Shown here: positions 1-7,623 of the stretch, piece after piece
How positions within the stretch are numbered: position 1 is the first letter of the stretch
How the letters are laid out: each line of letters begins with the position of its first letter
Assembly: GCA_018398765.1 (NCBI GenBank)
Contig: JAHBMJ010002320.1
Span: 1-20,137 of the forward strand
Source of the DNA: Chromera velia
Lineage: Eukaryota; Sar; Chromeraceae
Length of the DNA stretch: 20,137 bases
Reading direction: 5' to 3'
Made by a program: the position numbers and the translations under genes
Notes under the pieces: generated by a model
The model's database searches: none
What the model was told of the DNA's origin: nothing
Seen by the model: the letters and a program-made list of their open reading frames with translations, nothing else

Positions 1-346
1 ATTCTTACCTTTTATGGGGGTTACCCGCTGTGTGCTCCCTCCTTACATCAGTGTGCGGATTCGGCATATTCCATTAAAAGTAAAAGTTAGCTTGCTTATG
101 CATTATACTGCGCATTGTCAGATGCCTGCAGAGTCTACAATCACTCTCTGACATATCAACATACTATAACTCTTTCACCTCACTCATGTCCAACAATTTC
201 CAACATACACACCACAAACCCATTAAACCTTATCTTTAAAAGTTGTTCATACTTTCATGCAGGTAAAAAATAATAAATAGAATCATTCTAAGTGCTTTAA
301 AGACTTAGATTTTTATATAAAATTTAGTGTGATATATAAAAAATTA
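1..346. other. AT-rich region without a recognisable gene
   Basis: No convincing reading frame, RNA gene or repeat was seen in this stretch. It becomes strongly AT-rich after about position 220. The composition contrasts sharply with the GC-richer retroelement that starts near 396, and it resembles the other AT-rich patches of the window (about 7850-8400, 17241-18330 and 19821-20050). Confidence 0.5.
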
Positions 347-394
347 AAAGTCACTTTCTAGTATAAAAGTTTCAATTGTTAGTACAGTCAGTTT
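347..394 (-). repeat. 48-bp repeat, inverted relative to 19773-19820
   Basis: The reverse complement of this segment matches 19773-19820 at 44 of 48 positions by hand alignment. All four mismatches are transitions. The match begins abruptly with AAACTGACTGTAC on both sides, and here that end falls one or two bases from the truncated start of the chromovirus. The segment could be the terminus of a dispersed AT-rich repeat family. It could also be one arm of a very large inverted-repeat element, but the flanking sequence gives no further support for that. Confidence 0.6.
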
Positions 395-395
395 G

Positions 396-1841
396 GGGAC
401 CTATGCAGAGTTGGAAGAGATGAAGAAGCAGTTGAAGGACTATGTAGACAGGGGGTTTATTCGTCCTTCGACGTTCCCCTTTGGTACGCTGGCATTCTTT
501 GTGAAGAAGAAGGATGGCACCTTCCGTATGGTGATCGACTACAAGCCTCTCAACAAGGTGATGGTGAAGGACACATTCCCACTCCCACGTGCAGAGGAGC
601 TGATGGAGACCCTCTTTGGAAAGAGATGGTTTACGAAGCTGGATTTGCGTCAGTTTTTCCACCAGCTCCACATTGCGATGGGAGACAGCTACAAGACGGC
701 TTTTGTCACCAGGTGGGGAACGTTTGAGTGGCTGGTGATGCCATTCGGGGTCTCGAATGCACCGCCCGCAAGCATGCAACTGATTACGCTTGCGATGCGA
801 CCTGCACTAGGCCGGTGTGTCATCGTCTTCATCGATGACATCCTTGTGTACAGCCGGACACTGGCACAGCATGTGAAGGATGTCAAGTGGGTACTGGATC
901 TCTTGAGAGTAAACAATCTCTATGTCAAGATCAAAAAGTGCGAGTTCTTCACCAACAGCACCCACTTCCTGGGGTTTGTCATCGACGCGAAGGGCATCAT
1001 GCCTGAACGCCTGAAACTCGAGCTGATCCGAAACTAGCCGGATCCAAAGGACCTACATGAGCTGCGAATCTTTCTCGGGGCAGCCAATTAGGTTCGAAAG
1101 TTTGTGAGAGGTTTTGCATTGATCGTGCAGCCCCTGACGAAGGCGTTAAAGAAGGGAATAAAGTTCACGTGGACGGAGGAGATGAAGACAGCCTTCTGCT
1201 CACTGAAAGAGGCGATTATCAACATCATCTCCCTGTATATCCCCGATCCTGAACGCCCATTCGAGATCTTTGGGGACGTGTCTGAGCAGAGGAATGCACT
1301 CGGAGGTGCATTGATGCAGCAGGACCCGTGTGTTAGTTGGCTCCGTCCAGTGGCTTTTGCATCGAGAACGCTGACGAAGGAGGAGAGGAACTATCCCATC
1401 AGAGAGAAGGAGTTACTTGCTGCCATCTTTCTCTTCAAACACTGGCGCACGTACGTCAGTGAGACGACGACAGTGTGGACGGACCATGAGAGCCTCAAGA
1501 CACTCGACTTGACAGCATTTTACGCAGAGGCTCGAGGACGTGTGAGGAGATGGATGTCTTTCTTACAGGAGCTGGGGGTGAAACTGAAGTACCTTCCAGG
1601 TGCAAAAAACACACTCGCCGACGCTTTGTCCCGGCGCCCCCCTTCAGAGAAAGCACATACAGCGATGGGTTATGAAATTTGTTTGCAAACGAGCAGCAGC
1701 CTCCTTCCAGATGAAGAGTTTCTCCAGAAAGTCAGAGATGGTTACCAAGAAGACAAAATCTTTCGAGATGCCCAGTTCTTTCTGTCTCCACGTGCTAAGG
1801 GACAGAAACGAGAGGAGCCGCTGCCTTTCTTGCGCTTTTGA
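396..1841 (+). pseudogene. Reverse transcriptase-RNase H region of the chromovirus, interrupted by stops
   Basis: One frame runs through the whole segment. Reverse transcriptase motifs are visible: FTKLDLRQFFHQL (motif A), VMPFGVSNAPP (motif B) and VIVFIDDILVYS (motif C, FIDD in place of the usual YIDD). RNase H follows, with the four expected acidic residues in FGDVSE, REKELLAAI, WTDHESLK and NTLADALSR. TAG at 1035-1037 sits where relatives normally have Trp, shortly before the FLG block. TAG at 1089-1091 sits where they normally have Tyr. TGA at 1839-1841 closes the frame. The apparent start near 393 is not a real initiation codon; the element is simply truncated there. The catalytic residues survive although the frame is dead, which suggests fairly recent inactivation. 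Confidence 0.9.
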
Positions 1842-2380
1842 CTGTCACATATGGAGATGAGAGACGGACTTCTCTACTACAAGAACAGGTTGGCCATCCC
1901 TATGAAGAGGCAAAGAGGAAGGCCGACCAGAAGAGAAGGGAAGCGACTTTCGTTCCAGGAGATTGGGTGCTAGTGCACCAAAAAGTTTTCGAGAGTGAGC
2001 GTCTTCCTTCCGAACGGAAAGCCAAGCTGAGTCACATTTGGTATGGGCCATTCGAGATTGACAAGAAGGTGGGGGAGGTGAGTTATGAACTCATGTTCCC
2101 CGCTGGAGTCAGGAAGTATCCAGTTGTCCACGTCTCTTATATGAAGGCGTACCCTGTCTCCCCCGAAGACCCTCCACCCCGTGTTCTCTTGCCAAGATTC
2201 GAGGAGGCGGAGTGGGAGGTCGATAGGGTCGTTGACATGCGAGGGAAAGGGAGGACACTGGAGTATCGTATGGTTTGGAAGGGATACTCGGAGACTGATA
2301 CAACTTGGGAGCCGCCTGAGAACCTCAAGAACGCGAAGGACGCGATCAAGGCCTTCAGGGAGCTCCGCAGACTTCGATGA
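1842..2380 (+). pseudogene. Integrase remnant plus chromodomain of the chromovirus
   Basis: From about 1851 to 1900 the upstream frame still encodes DGLLYYKNRLAIP, the segment that precedes the integrase HHCC zinc finger in this family. The sequence then jumps into another frame at YEEAKRKADQKRREA, which belongs to the region leading into the integrase C-terminal domain (FVPGDWVLV, then WYGPFEI). The zinc finger and the whole DDE core are therefore missing, consistent with one deletion near 1900. A chromodomain follows (about 2213-2363). Its WEVDRVV, VWKGYS and TWEPPENL blocks supply the aromatic positions expected for a methyl-lysine cage. In LTR elements such a domain steers integration to histone-marked chromatin. 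TGA at 2378-2380 ends the frame. Confidence 0.88.
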
Positions 2381-2384
2381 CAAA

Positions 2385-2411
2385 GAAAGAGATGGGGAAA
2401 GAAACAAGGAT
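2385..2411 (+). other. Possible polypurine tract and 3' LTR start of the chromovirus
   Basis: Just after the chromodomain stop there is a run of about 26 bases that is nearly all purine. A TGTCATGG sequence follows at 2411. Ty3/gypsy 3' LTRs typically start with TG directly after a polypurine tract. Without a second LTR the assignment cannot be confirmed, and the right end of any LTR is not visible. Confidence 0.25.
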
Positions 2412-2525
2412 GTCATGGAAACATTCATGTTTATCTCTTTCTCTTTGTGTTACTCTTGTCATCTGCTTTGCTCTCGTCAATCCATCCTTCTTCACCCTTT
2501 TCCTTGACTTCTTTGCGCCTTGCTG

Positions 2526-2700
2526 CTTAGAAAAAGAAAGAAAGAAAGAAAAAAAGAAAGAAACAAAGAAAGAAAAGAAAGAAAGAAGGAAAGAAAGAAA
2601 AGGAGGAAAGAGTGAATGAAAGAATGATTGAATGAATAAATGAATGAATGAATGAATGAAAGAAAGAGAATGAAGGGAAGAAGAAGAAGAAATGAAAGGC
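2526..2700 (+). repeat. GAAA/TGAA low-complexity purine tract
   Basis: Imperfect AAAG and GAAA repeats run from about 2526 to 2617. An imperfect TGAA array follows to about 2660, and then more GA-rich sequence. Long open frames on both strands here are products of the repeat and not genes. Confidence 0.85.
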
Positions 2701-3075
2701 TTAGCGAACAAAAGGTGGATTCCGAACAAGAAGGAATGAAAACAAAGGAAAAGTGGAAAGAGAAAGAAGAAAAAGGAAATAAAAACAATAGCTTGAGAAG
2801 TTGCTAATGCACTTCTTCCGTGAGGAGGGAGAGGTGTACACTGATTGATGCACTGACACACTGATTGACGCACTAACACACTAACGCTGAATGGAATGAC
2901 TCGAGGACACTTCTTCTCATGTTTTTCTATCTGTCTTTATTCTCCTTTTAATGCATCTCAATGCAGATTCTTTTCTCTGTGTCTTGATTCTTATCTTCTC
3001 ATGCACATTTAATCTCTCTCTCTGTATGTTTGTGTGTACCTTCTCTCTGAAGCGAGTTGGCATGTGTATTTGCAG
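2701..3075. other. No gene recognised
   Basis: The sequence starts purine-rich and becomes pyrimidine-rich after about 2920. A short imperfect repeat of CACTGATTGA/CACTAACA type lies around 2836-2885. Nothing else could be supported. Confidence 0.4.
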
Positions 3076-3189
3076 GATCTTTTTATCTCTTCCGACTGCG
3101 AAAGTGTTTCTGGTGCTCTCTCCCTGATACACGCCGACCAGAACCACTTTGCGGGAGGAGAACTCTACTGCGTAGACACCGCCTCTTGA
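3076..3189 (+). CDS. Possible orphan terminal exon (37 codons plus stop)
   Basis: A pyrimidine-rich stretch ending in TTTGCAG (AG at 3074-3075) is followed by an open frame ending in TGA at 3187-3189. The predicted peptide is varied and not low-complexity, with SLIHADQNHF and GGELYCVDTAS in its second half. It could be the last exon of a gene or a relic of one. No partner exon was found upstream, where the chromovirus interrupts the region. I do not recognise the family. The call rests only on splice-site context and on peptide composition, so it is weak. Confidence 0.2.
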   Translation, partial: DLFISSDCESVSGALSLIHADQNHFAGGELYCVDTAS

Positions 3190-3982
3190 ATGCCTGTGGT
3201 GTTGTCATTTATTGTTTGCAGAGTGAGTGGATAGATGATGAGTGAAAGTGTATGACTGGCTGTGGGGCGATCTCTGCATGTCATTGTCATTGAGCTCATA
3301 TGCAGTGACAGATTCATGAAGCTTCTTGTGGTGACTGATCGCTTGCACGCGCCGTCATCCCGTTCTCGTTTGCTTGAGACAGCGATGTTTAAGATGAATG
3401 GTTAGCACTCTACGCACATGCTTGTAGCAGTGTCCGACAACCCGTGTCGGTCGTTGCATACCAACTTCTTGCGTGATTCGAATCTGATGCAAGGGAGAAA
3501 GGAAAGAGCATCAAGGAGAAATGAAGCGATTAAAATTGAGTACGAGATCTAAGATCGTGTGTGGACACACGCCTTGGGAGGACGGGCATGTATGATGTGA
3601 ATGTTTGTAGCCGCGCCGCCTCTAAGCGTTGGCGTGGGCCGGTCGGTGGCGTTGAGAGAACGCATGAGCCTGCCTTGCGGGACCCAGCGGAAGCGCACGC
3701 GCCTGTAGCCATTCCAATCGATATAGCTTCAGGATAGCATGTGTTCACGGCATTCAGATTGACTATCAGGAGAACCGGCCTTTGAAGTAGGACTTTTAGG
3801 GAACGCTTCTAGGAACAGACCTTCTAATCTGTTATCTGAGCCTCGTGCTAGCTATGATTACGTTTCAGGCCTGGTGTGCAGTAAATTAGTATGGATGTCA
3901 ATTTGAACTTTTAAAATGGCACACGGTAGTATGCATAACTTTTAACGAATTAATTAGTTTTATTTCGGGCCACTGTAGTGTC
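3190..3982. other. Intergenic, nothing recognised
   Basis: No tRNA-like fold, repeat or convincing reading frame was found. The moderately open minus frame at 3530-3748 has no recognisable domain. The last 100 bp are AT-rich. Confidence 0.4.
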
Positions 3983-4153
3983 CTACCTCCCAGTGCCGCC
4001 GTCCTGTCGCCGCCATTCAGTCTTTCTTGCATGCGCGCCGCCTTTGCTTCGAAGCCTTCGATCGCCCACCTCCGCATTCTGTCTATCTGGCCCCGGGAAG
4101 CTTGTCTTTGCATTTGCGCGGGGACCGGTCAGATTTAATCCGCCTTCAGCCAT
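3983..4153 (-). CDS. Possible small ORF or first exon beside the LTR element (56 codons plus stop)
   Basis: An ATG at 4153 with A at -3 and G at +4 opens a GC-rich frame that ends in TAG at 3983-3985. The peptide begins MAEGGLNLTGPRANAK and is rich in Gly, Arg and Ala. A GGAG|GTAGGA donor-like site overlaps the end, so it could be a first exon and not a complete protein. The ATG lies 36 bp beyond the end of the minus-oriented LTR at 4189, so LTR read-through or promoter activity could drive it. No family is recognised, and a chance GC-rich frame is a real alternative. Confidence 0.22.
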   Translation of the reverse strand: MAEGGLNLTGPRANAKTSFPGPDRQNAEVGDRRLRSKGGAHARKTEWRRQDGGTGR

Positions 4154-4495
4154 CTTGCTGAAATAGTTCGTTCCGTTTGTCCGGTTGTCGCTAGGTGGTG
4201 GGCAGGTGCGTATCAGTAGCTAGCGTAACATACTCGACTTGTACATATAAGATCTGTCATACCAGGTTCTTACTTCTAGATACTTCCTTACAGACTTTCG
4301 TACCAAGGTTTGACTCACTGCCGACTGCATGCGCATGCGCGTGACTTAATTGTAAGAACGCGAATACGCTCGAACTGCGCGCATCTCGATATGGCCTGAG
4401 ATGCTGCGTTGCGTACCGTTGGGCGGCTGCAAGCCTCAAAACGTCCCCCTTGAAGCCACGTCTATGCTGGTTTATGCAGAAAACGCAAGTGAATT

Positions 4496-4503
4496 CTTTT
4501 ATA
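4496..4503 (-). promoter_or_regulatory. TATA box of the downstream LTR
   Basis: TATAAAAG on the minus strand, about 330 bp from the LTR start and 307 bp from its end. This is a plausible boundary region between U3 and R. It is conserved in the other LTR. Confidence 0.5.
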
Positions 4504-4682
4504 CAACGTTTTGCGGCAATAAAATGGTGATCGTTGATTAGATCATCGCTTTCCCTCACCTGTGGCATCGCAAAAATCAAAGGTCACTTTTCTTTTCTTT
4601 TCTTTCATCTCTGTCATTTCTATTTTCAGAGTTCCCTTTACCATCTTTCCCGTGGCTTTTTTTCTCTTTCGCATCGTCAACT

Positions 4683-4832
4683 CATAGTCCACTCCAGTTA
4701 AACTATCATAACTACTAACCACCATTCGTACCAACTTTACCGTACACCCCGTGTACACATAGTTCACTCCAGTTAAACCATCACAACTATCAACCACTAT
4801 TCATACCGACTTTACCGTACACCCCATGTACA
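4683..4832 (-). repeat. Two 75-bp tandem units at the start of the LTR
   Basis: 4683-4757 and 4758-4832 are tandem copies. They share a CACTCCAGTTAAAC core and a TTTACCGTACACCCC block. The period of 75 is a multiple of three, so the overlapping minus-strand frame shows a 25-residue repeat, but that frame is not credible as a gene. Duplicated units in this part of an LTR usually mark U3 enhancer sequence. The upstream LTR retains the first unit and most of the second. Confidence 0.8.
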
Positions 4833-4834
4833 TG

Positions 4835-4847
4835 CCCCCTCCCCCTT
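4835..4847 (-). other. Polypurine tract
   Basis: The minus strand reads AAGGGGGAGGGGG and then CA before the LTR start at 4832. This is the expected place and composition for the second-strand primer of an LTR retroelement. Confidence 0.65.
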
Positions 4848-4982
4848 CAAGGCCGTGTCCACGCTTGGTTAGAGAGAGTGTGACGTGCATGAGGACAACA
4901 ACAAAGAAAAAAAAAATCAGACGCAAAAGGGCGAAAAACAGATATCGGTTTAAAATCGCTCCTTCGTTCACGGAGTCCACTA

Positions 4983-6683
4983 GATGCCATAGTACTGCAT
5001 CTCCCAATCGGTTGGCTCTACAATCACCCCCGGCTCTTTCCCATTTGTTTGATCTAAGACTCCGTTACCTTAGTGCTGCTGCTCTGATGGAGGTTGTGGA
5101 CTGATAGAAGACTGCGCTTAAGTGTAGGCAGTTTGCACGCTCCTCATCTGCCGCACTGCAGGTCTCACTTCCGGCACACACGGCATCAGACTCCCTCCAT
5201 TTCTATACATCTCCCTGTAAAATGTCTCCCCTGTCTGTCCACACCCACAACGTGCCAAAAATGTATTCCAGTTTGCCATGCCGATTTCTTAAACATTTGC
5301 GATCAAGTCTTCCCTTTCCAACCAAAAACGAAAAGACATATCCTCCCAATACTCATGCTGCAGCGGATCATGCGGTGGTACAGGCGTTTTCGGCTTTCCA
5401 TGAGCTGCTCGCCTCTTCTCTTTTTCTTTGTTCTTCGCCTCCCTTCTCTCTTATTGACGCCTGGCCTGATGAAACGGTGTCAAACCATCAGACGGGACTG
5501 CCGGTTCCTCCACCCCCTCACTGATTGGAGGCAGAGGAGACCAATGGCTGTCTGTCTCCTTCTTTTGTTTCACAGCCAGCATTTCCCTTTCATGTTTTTC
5601 CTGCCTCTTTCTCTCCTTCTTCTCTTGGCGCTTCTCTTTTTATCTTTCTGCTTTCCTTGGATTTCCACCGTGAAGGTCATTTCCTTGCCCACCTGTCTCT
5701 AAACAGTTGTGTTGCAAAGACGTACTGTGCGGTCTCTGACTGTGGATTTGCTCTCTCAATTCCCAACTTCCAACTCCATACAATGACTCAAACAAGTCCT
5801 TTCCCACACCTCCTTCTTTCTTCCCACACCTTTTGATCTGGCACAGCTCCATTGGAGCGGGCTCATTCATTTAACCATCCCCTCCGGCAGGAGCCATCAC
5901 AGGGGAGCTCTGACCGAAATCAAAAGTCGTCTGAGGCGTCGCAAAGATCACGCCCCCATCGGTATTGACAAACCCACTTTTTTCCTGTATTTCATACGTC
6001 TCTCCGCCTTCTTTTCGGGACGACTGACCAACATGGTCATTGTCATCGTGCGCGGGCACCCCGCCACGCCAGTCATTTCCCCCATGGGACAATTCACCTC
6101 TGTCTACCCCCTGAAAAGGCACAGCAGGGCAAGTCAGATTCGTTCCAAACCCTCTCTCTCCAGGAAAAGATCCTCTGTTCTGCGCAGCCCCTTCTTTCAC
6201 AAGATATTTGGACTGTGGGTTACCTGGTTGGATGATGCTGTTGTCATTGGATACACCTACGGCTACCCTAGAGATGTCCGCACAGTGATTTTTCTTTCTC
6301 TTTCTCCTTCCTCCCCTCACTCTCTTTTCACCATCCTGAGGGTAAGGGGACCTGAAGACATCAGATGATTGCTGAGTCTTTGCTCGCTCTGCCTCTTCCC
6401 TCCTTCATGCAGCTTCCGTCATCCTTCGGCTTCGTCGGGTTTTCTTGCCTTCTGTATCGGATCGGCATTTTCTTTTCTGCACAGCGGCTTCTGCCTGAAG
6501 CTTCTCTTCTCCTGATGAAGTGGCAGACACACCAGTCGCTCTCAGAAGTTCCTGCGCAATCTCGTGTCCCTCCAGTAAGAAGCCTTCACCGCTCTTCTGC
6601 ACATCGCGAGAAGGAACGTCTTTGAATTTCTCTAATTTTTTAACGATAGAAAGAAAATTTCTAAAGCGTTCCCAGATTGACAT
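4983..6683 (-). pseudogene. Decayed gag-like frame of the short LTR retrotransposon
   Basis: One minus-strand frame starts at an ATG (6683), 205 bp after the primer-binding site. It can be followed for 567 codons with only seven stops: TGA at 6405 and TAA at 5871, 5640, 5451, 5289, 5118 and 5070. Random sequence would give roughly 25 or more. Between the stops the translation is protein-like: an N-terminal segment MSIWERFRNFLSIVKKLEKF, basic and acidic charged stretches around 6360-6290 and 5640-5570, and a segment ending WEDMSFRFWLERE. No zinc knuckle, protease or polymerase motif was seen. Position and size suggest a gag-like protein, but the family is not recognised. Two further stops at 4980 and 4968 mark the probable end. 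Confidence 0.6.
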
Positions 6684-6877
6684 CTCTTCAGAAGCGGTCT
6701 AAACGTGTCAATGACTCTTTTTGCAAAGCAAAATGATTGACTGCTGTACGTCTTTATCCGAGTTAAAGGGTTTCATGCGTAGTCAGGCAAGCTGTGGGCA
6801 GCTGCAGATGACGGACCTCGCACTGCAAATTCACGACCAAGAGATGGTCTGCGAATACTCCCGAGGTGATCATGCTA

Positions 6878-6888
6878 CTCCGCTACCA
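6878..6888 (-). other. Primer-binding site, probably for initiator tRNA-Met
   Basis: On the minus strand TGGTAGCGGAG follows the CA end of the upstream LTR with no gap. Initiator Met tRNAs of yeast and human end in GCTACCA, the complement of the first seven bases. The tRNA gene itself is not in the window. Confidence 0.65.
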
Positions 6889-7507
6889 TGCTAGGTGGTG
6901 GGCAGGTGCGTATCAGTGGCTAGCGTAACATACTTGACTCGTACATATAGGATCTGTCATGCCAGGTTCTTACTTCTAGATACTTCCTTACAGACTTTCA
7001 TACCAAGGTTTGACTCACTGCCGACTGCATGCGCATGCGCATGACTTAATTGTAAGGACGCGAATACGCTCGAACTGCGCGCATCTCGATATGGCCTGAG
7101 ATGCTGCGTTGCGTACCGTTGGGCGGCTGCAAGCCTCAAAACGTCCCCCTTGAAGCCACGTCCATGCTGGTTTATGCAGAAAACGCAAGTGAATTCTTTT
7201 ATATAACGTTTTGCGGCAATAAAATGGTGATCGTTGATTAGATCATCGCTTTTCCTCACCTGTGGCATCACAAAAATCAAAGGTCACTTTTCTTTTCTTT
7301 TCTTTCATCTCTGTCATTTCTATTTTCAGAGTTCCCTTTACCATCTTTCCCGTGGCTTTTTTTCTCTTTCGCATCGTCAACTCATAGTCCACTCCAGTTA
7401 AACTATCATAACTACTAACCACCATTCGTACCAACTTTACCGTACACCCCGTGTACACATAGTTCACTCCAGTTAAACCATCACAACTATCAACCACCAT
7501 TCATACC
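6889..7507 (-). repeat. Upstream (5') LTR of the short retrotransposon, outer end truncated
   Basis: This copy matches 4189-4807 without indels. It stops 25 bp short of the full LTR, in the second 75-bp unit. At 7508 the sequence switches into another LTR fragment, which points to a rearrangement between related LTRs. Confidence 0.85.
7196..7203 (-). promoter_or_regulatory. TATA box of the upstream LTR
   Basis: TATAAAAG on the minus strand, at the same place as in the other LTR copy. This is the copy that would drive transcription of the element. Confidence 0.5.
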
Positions 7508-7623
7508 TGCGAACTGCGCGTATCTCGATTGCATAGATGCGAATGCGCTCGAACTGCGCGTATCTCGATACGGCCTGAGAGGCTGCGTTGCGTACCGTTG
7601 GGCAGCTGCAAGCCTCATAACGT
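7508..7623 (-). repeat. Third, more diverged partial LTR copy
   Basis: 7548-7623 matches the LTR segment around 4368-4444 in the same orientation, through the blocks CTCGAACTGCGCG, TATCTCGATACGGCCTGAGA and TTGCGTACCGTTGGGC. The first 40 bp repeat the CGAACTGCGCGTATCTCGAT word a second time. The fragment directly abuts the truncated end of the upstream LTR. Confidence 0.75.

Larger units (their letters stand above)
396..2380 (+). mobile_element. Truncated Ty3/gypsy chromovirus (LTR retrotransposon remnant)
   Basis: The order of coding pieces is reverse transcriptase, RNase H, a stub of the integrase N-terminus, the integrase C-terminal GPY/F domain and a chromodomain. This is the pol architecture of the chromovirus clade of Ty3/gypsy elements. 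Gag, protease, the primer-binding region and a 5' LTR are absent: homology starts within the conserved block just before the reverse transcriptase palm, next to a 48-bp repeat. The frame carries TAG at 1035, TAG at 1089 and TGA at 1839, and shifts frame at about 1900 where the integrase core is missing. The copy cannot be autonomous. The ends are approximate because no paired LTR is visible. Confidence 0.9.
4189..4832 (-). repeat. Downstream (3') LTR of the short retrotransposon
   Basis: This is a 644-bp LTR read on the minus strand. It begins TGTACATGGGG next to the polypurine tract and ends CCTAGCG at 4189; the other copy ends in CA, so the terminal base here has changed by a transition. 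It contains two 75-bp tandem units at its start and a TATA box at 4496-4503. Positions 4189-4807 match 6889-7507. Confidence 0.85.
4189..7507 (-). mobile_element. Short non-autonomous LTR retrotransposon with decayed gag-like frame
   Basis: Two direct repeats, 4189-4807 and 6889-7507, lie exactly 2700 bp apart. By hand count they are about 97.7% identical, with 14 substitutions and no indels. Read on the minus strand, the upstream LTR (6889-7507) ends in CCTAGCA and is followed directly by TGGTAGCGGAG, a good initiator-Met-type primer-binding site. A purine tract (4835-4847) lies two bases before the TG that starts the downstream LTR at 4832. Each LTR holds a TATAAAAG box. The interior (4833-6888, 2056 bp) is too short for gag plus pol and contains one decayed frame, so the element would depend on proteins from elsewhere. 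The upstream LTR lacks about 25 bp at its outer end, so a target-site duplication cannot be tested. Confidence 0.85.

Noticed and set aside
1035-1091. TAG read as a sense codon (alternative genetic code)
   Set aside because: The stops fall at expected Trp and Tyr positions, not one consistent amino acid, and the intact genes use standard Gln codons and end in TAA.
3456-3500. Possible tRNA T-arm (GATTCGAATC)
   Set aside because: No matching T-stem, acceptor stem or anticodon arm can be formed around it.
4257-4580. 107-codon minus-strand frame inside the LTR, present in both copies
   Set aside because: Seven of the eight LTR differences in it change the amino acid, so it is not under protein constraint.
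4543-4797. Minus-strand frame with a 25-residue repeat in the LTR
   Set aside because: The repeat follows from the 75-bp DNA unit. The apparent start is not ATG in the downstream LTR copy.
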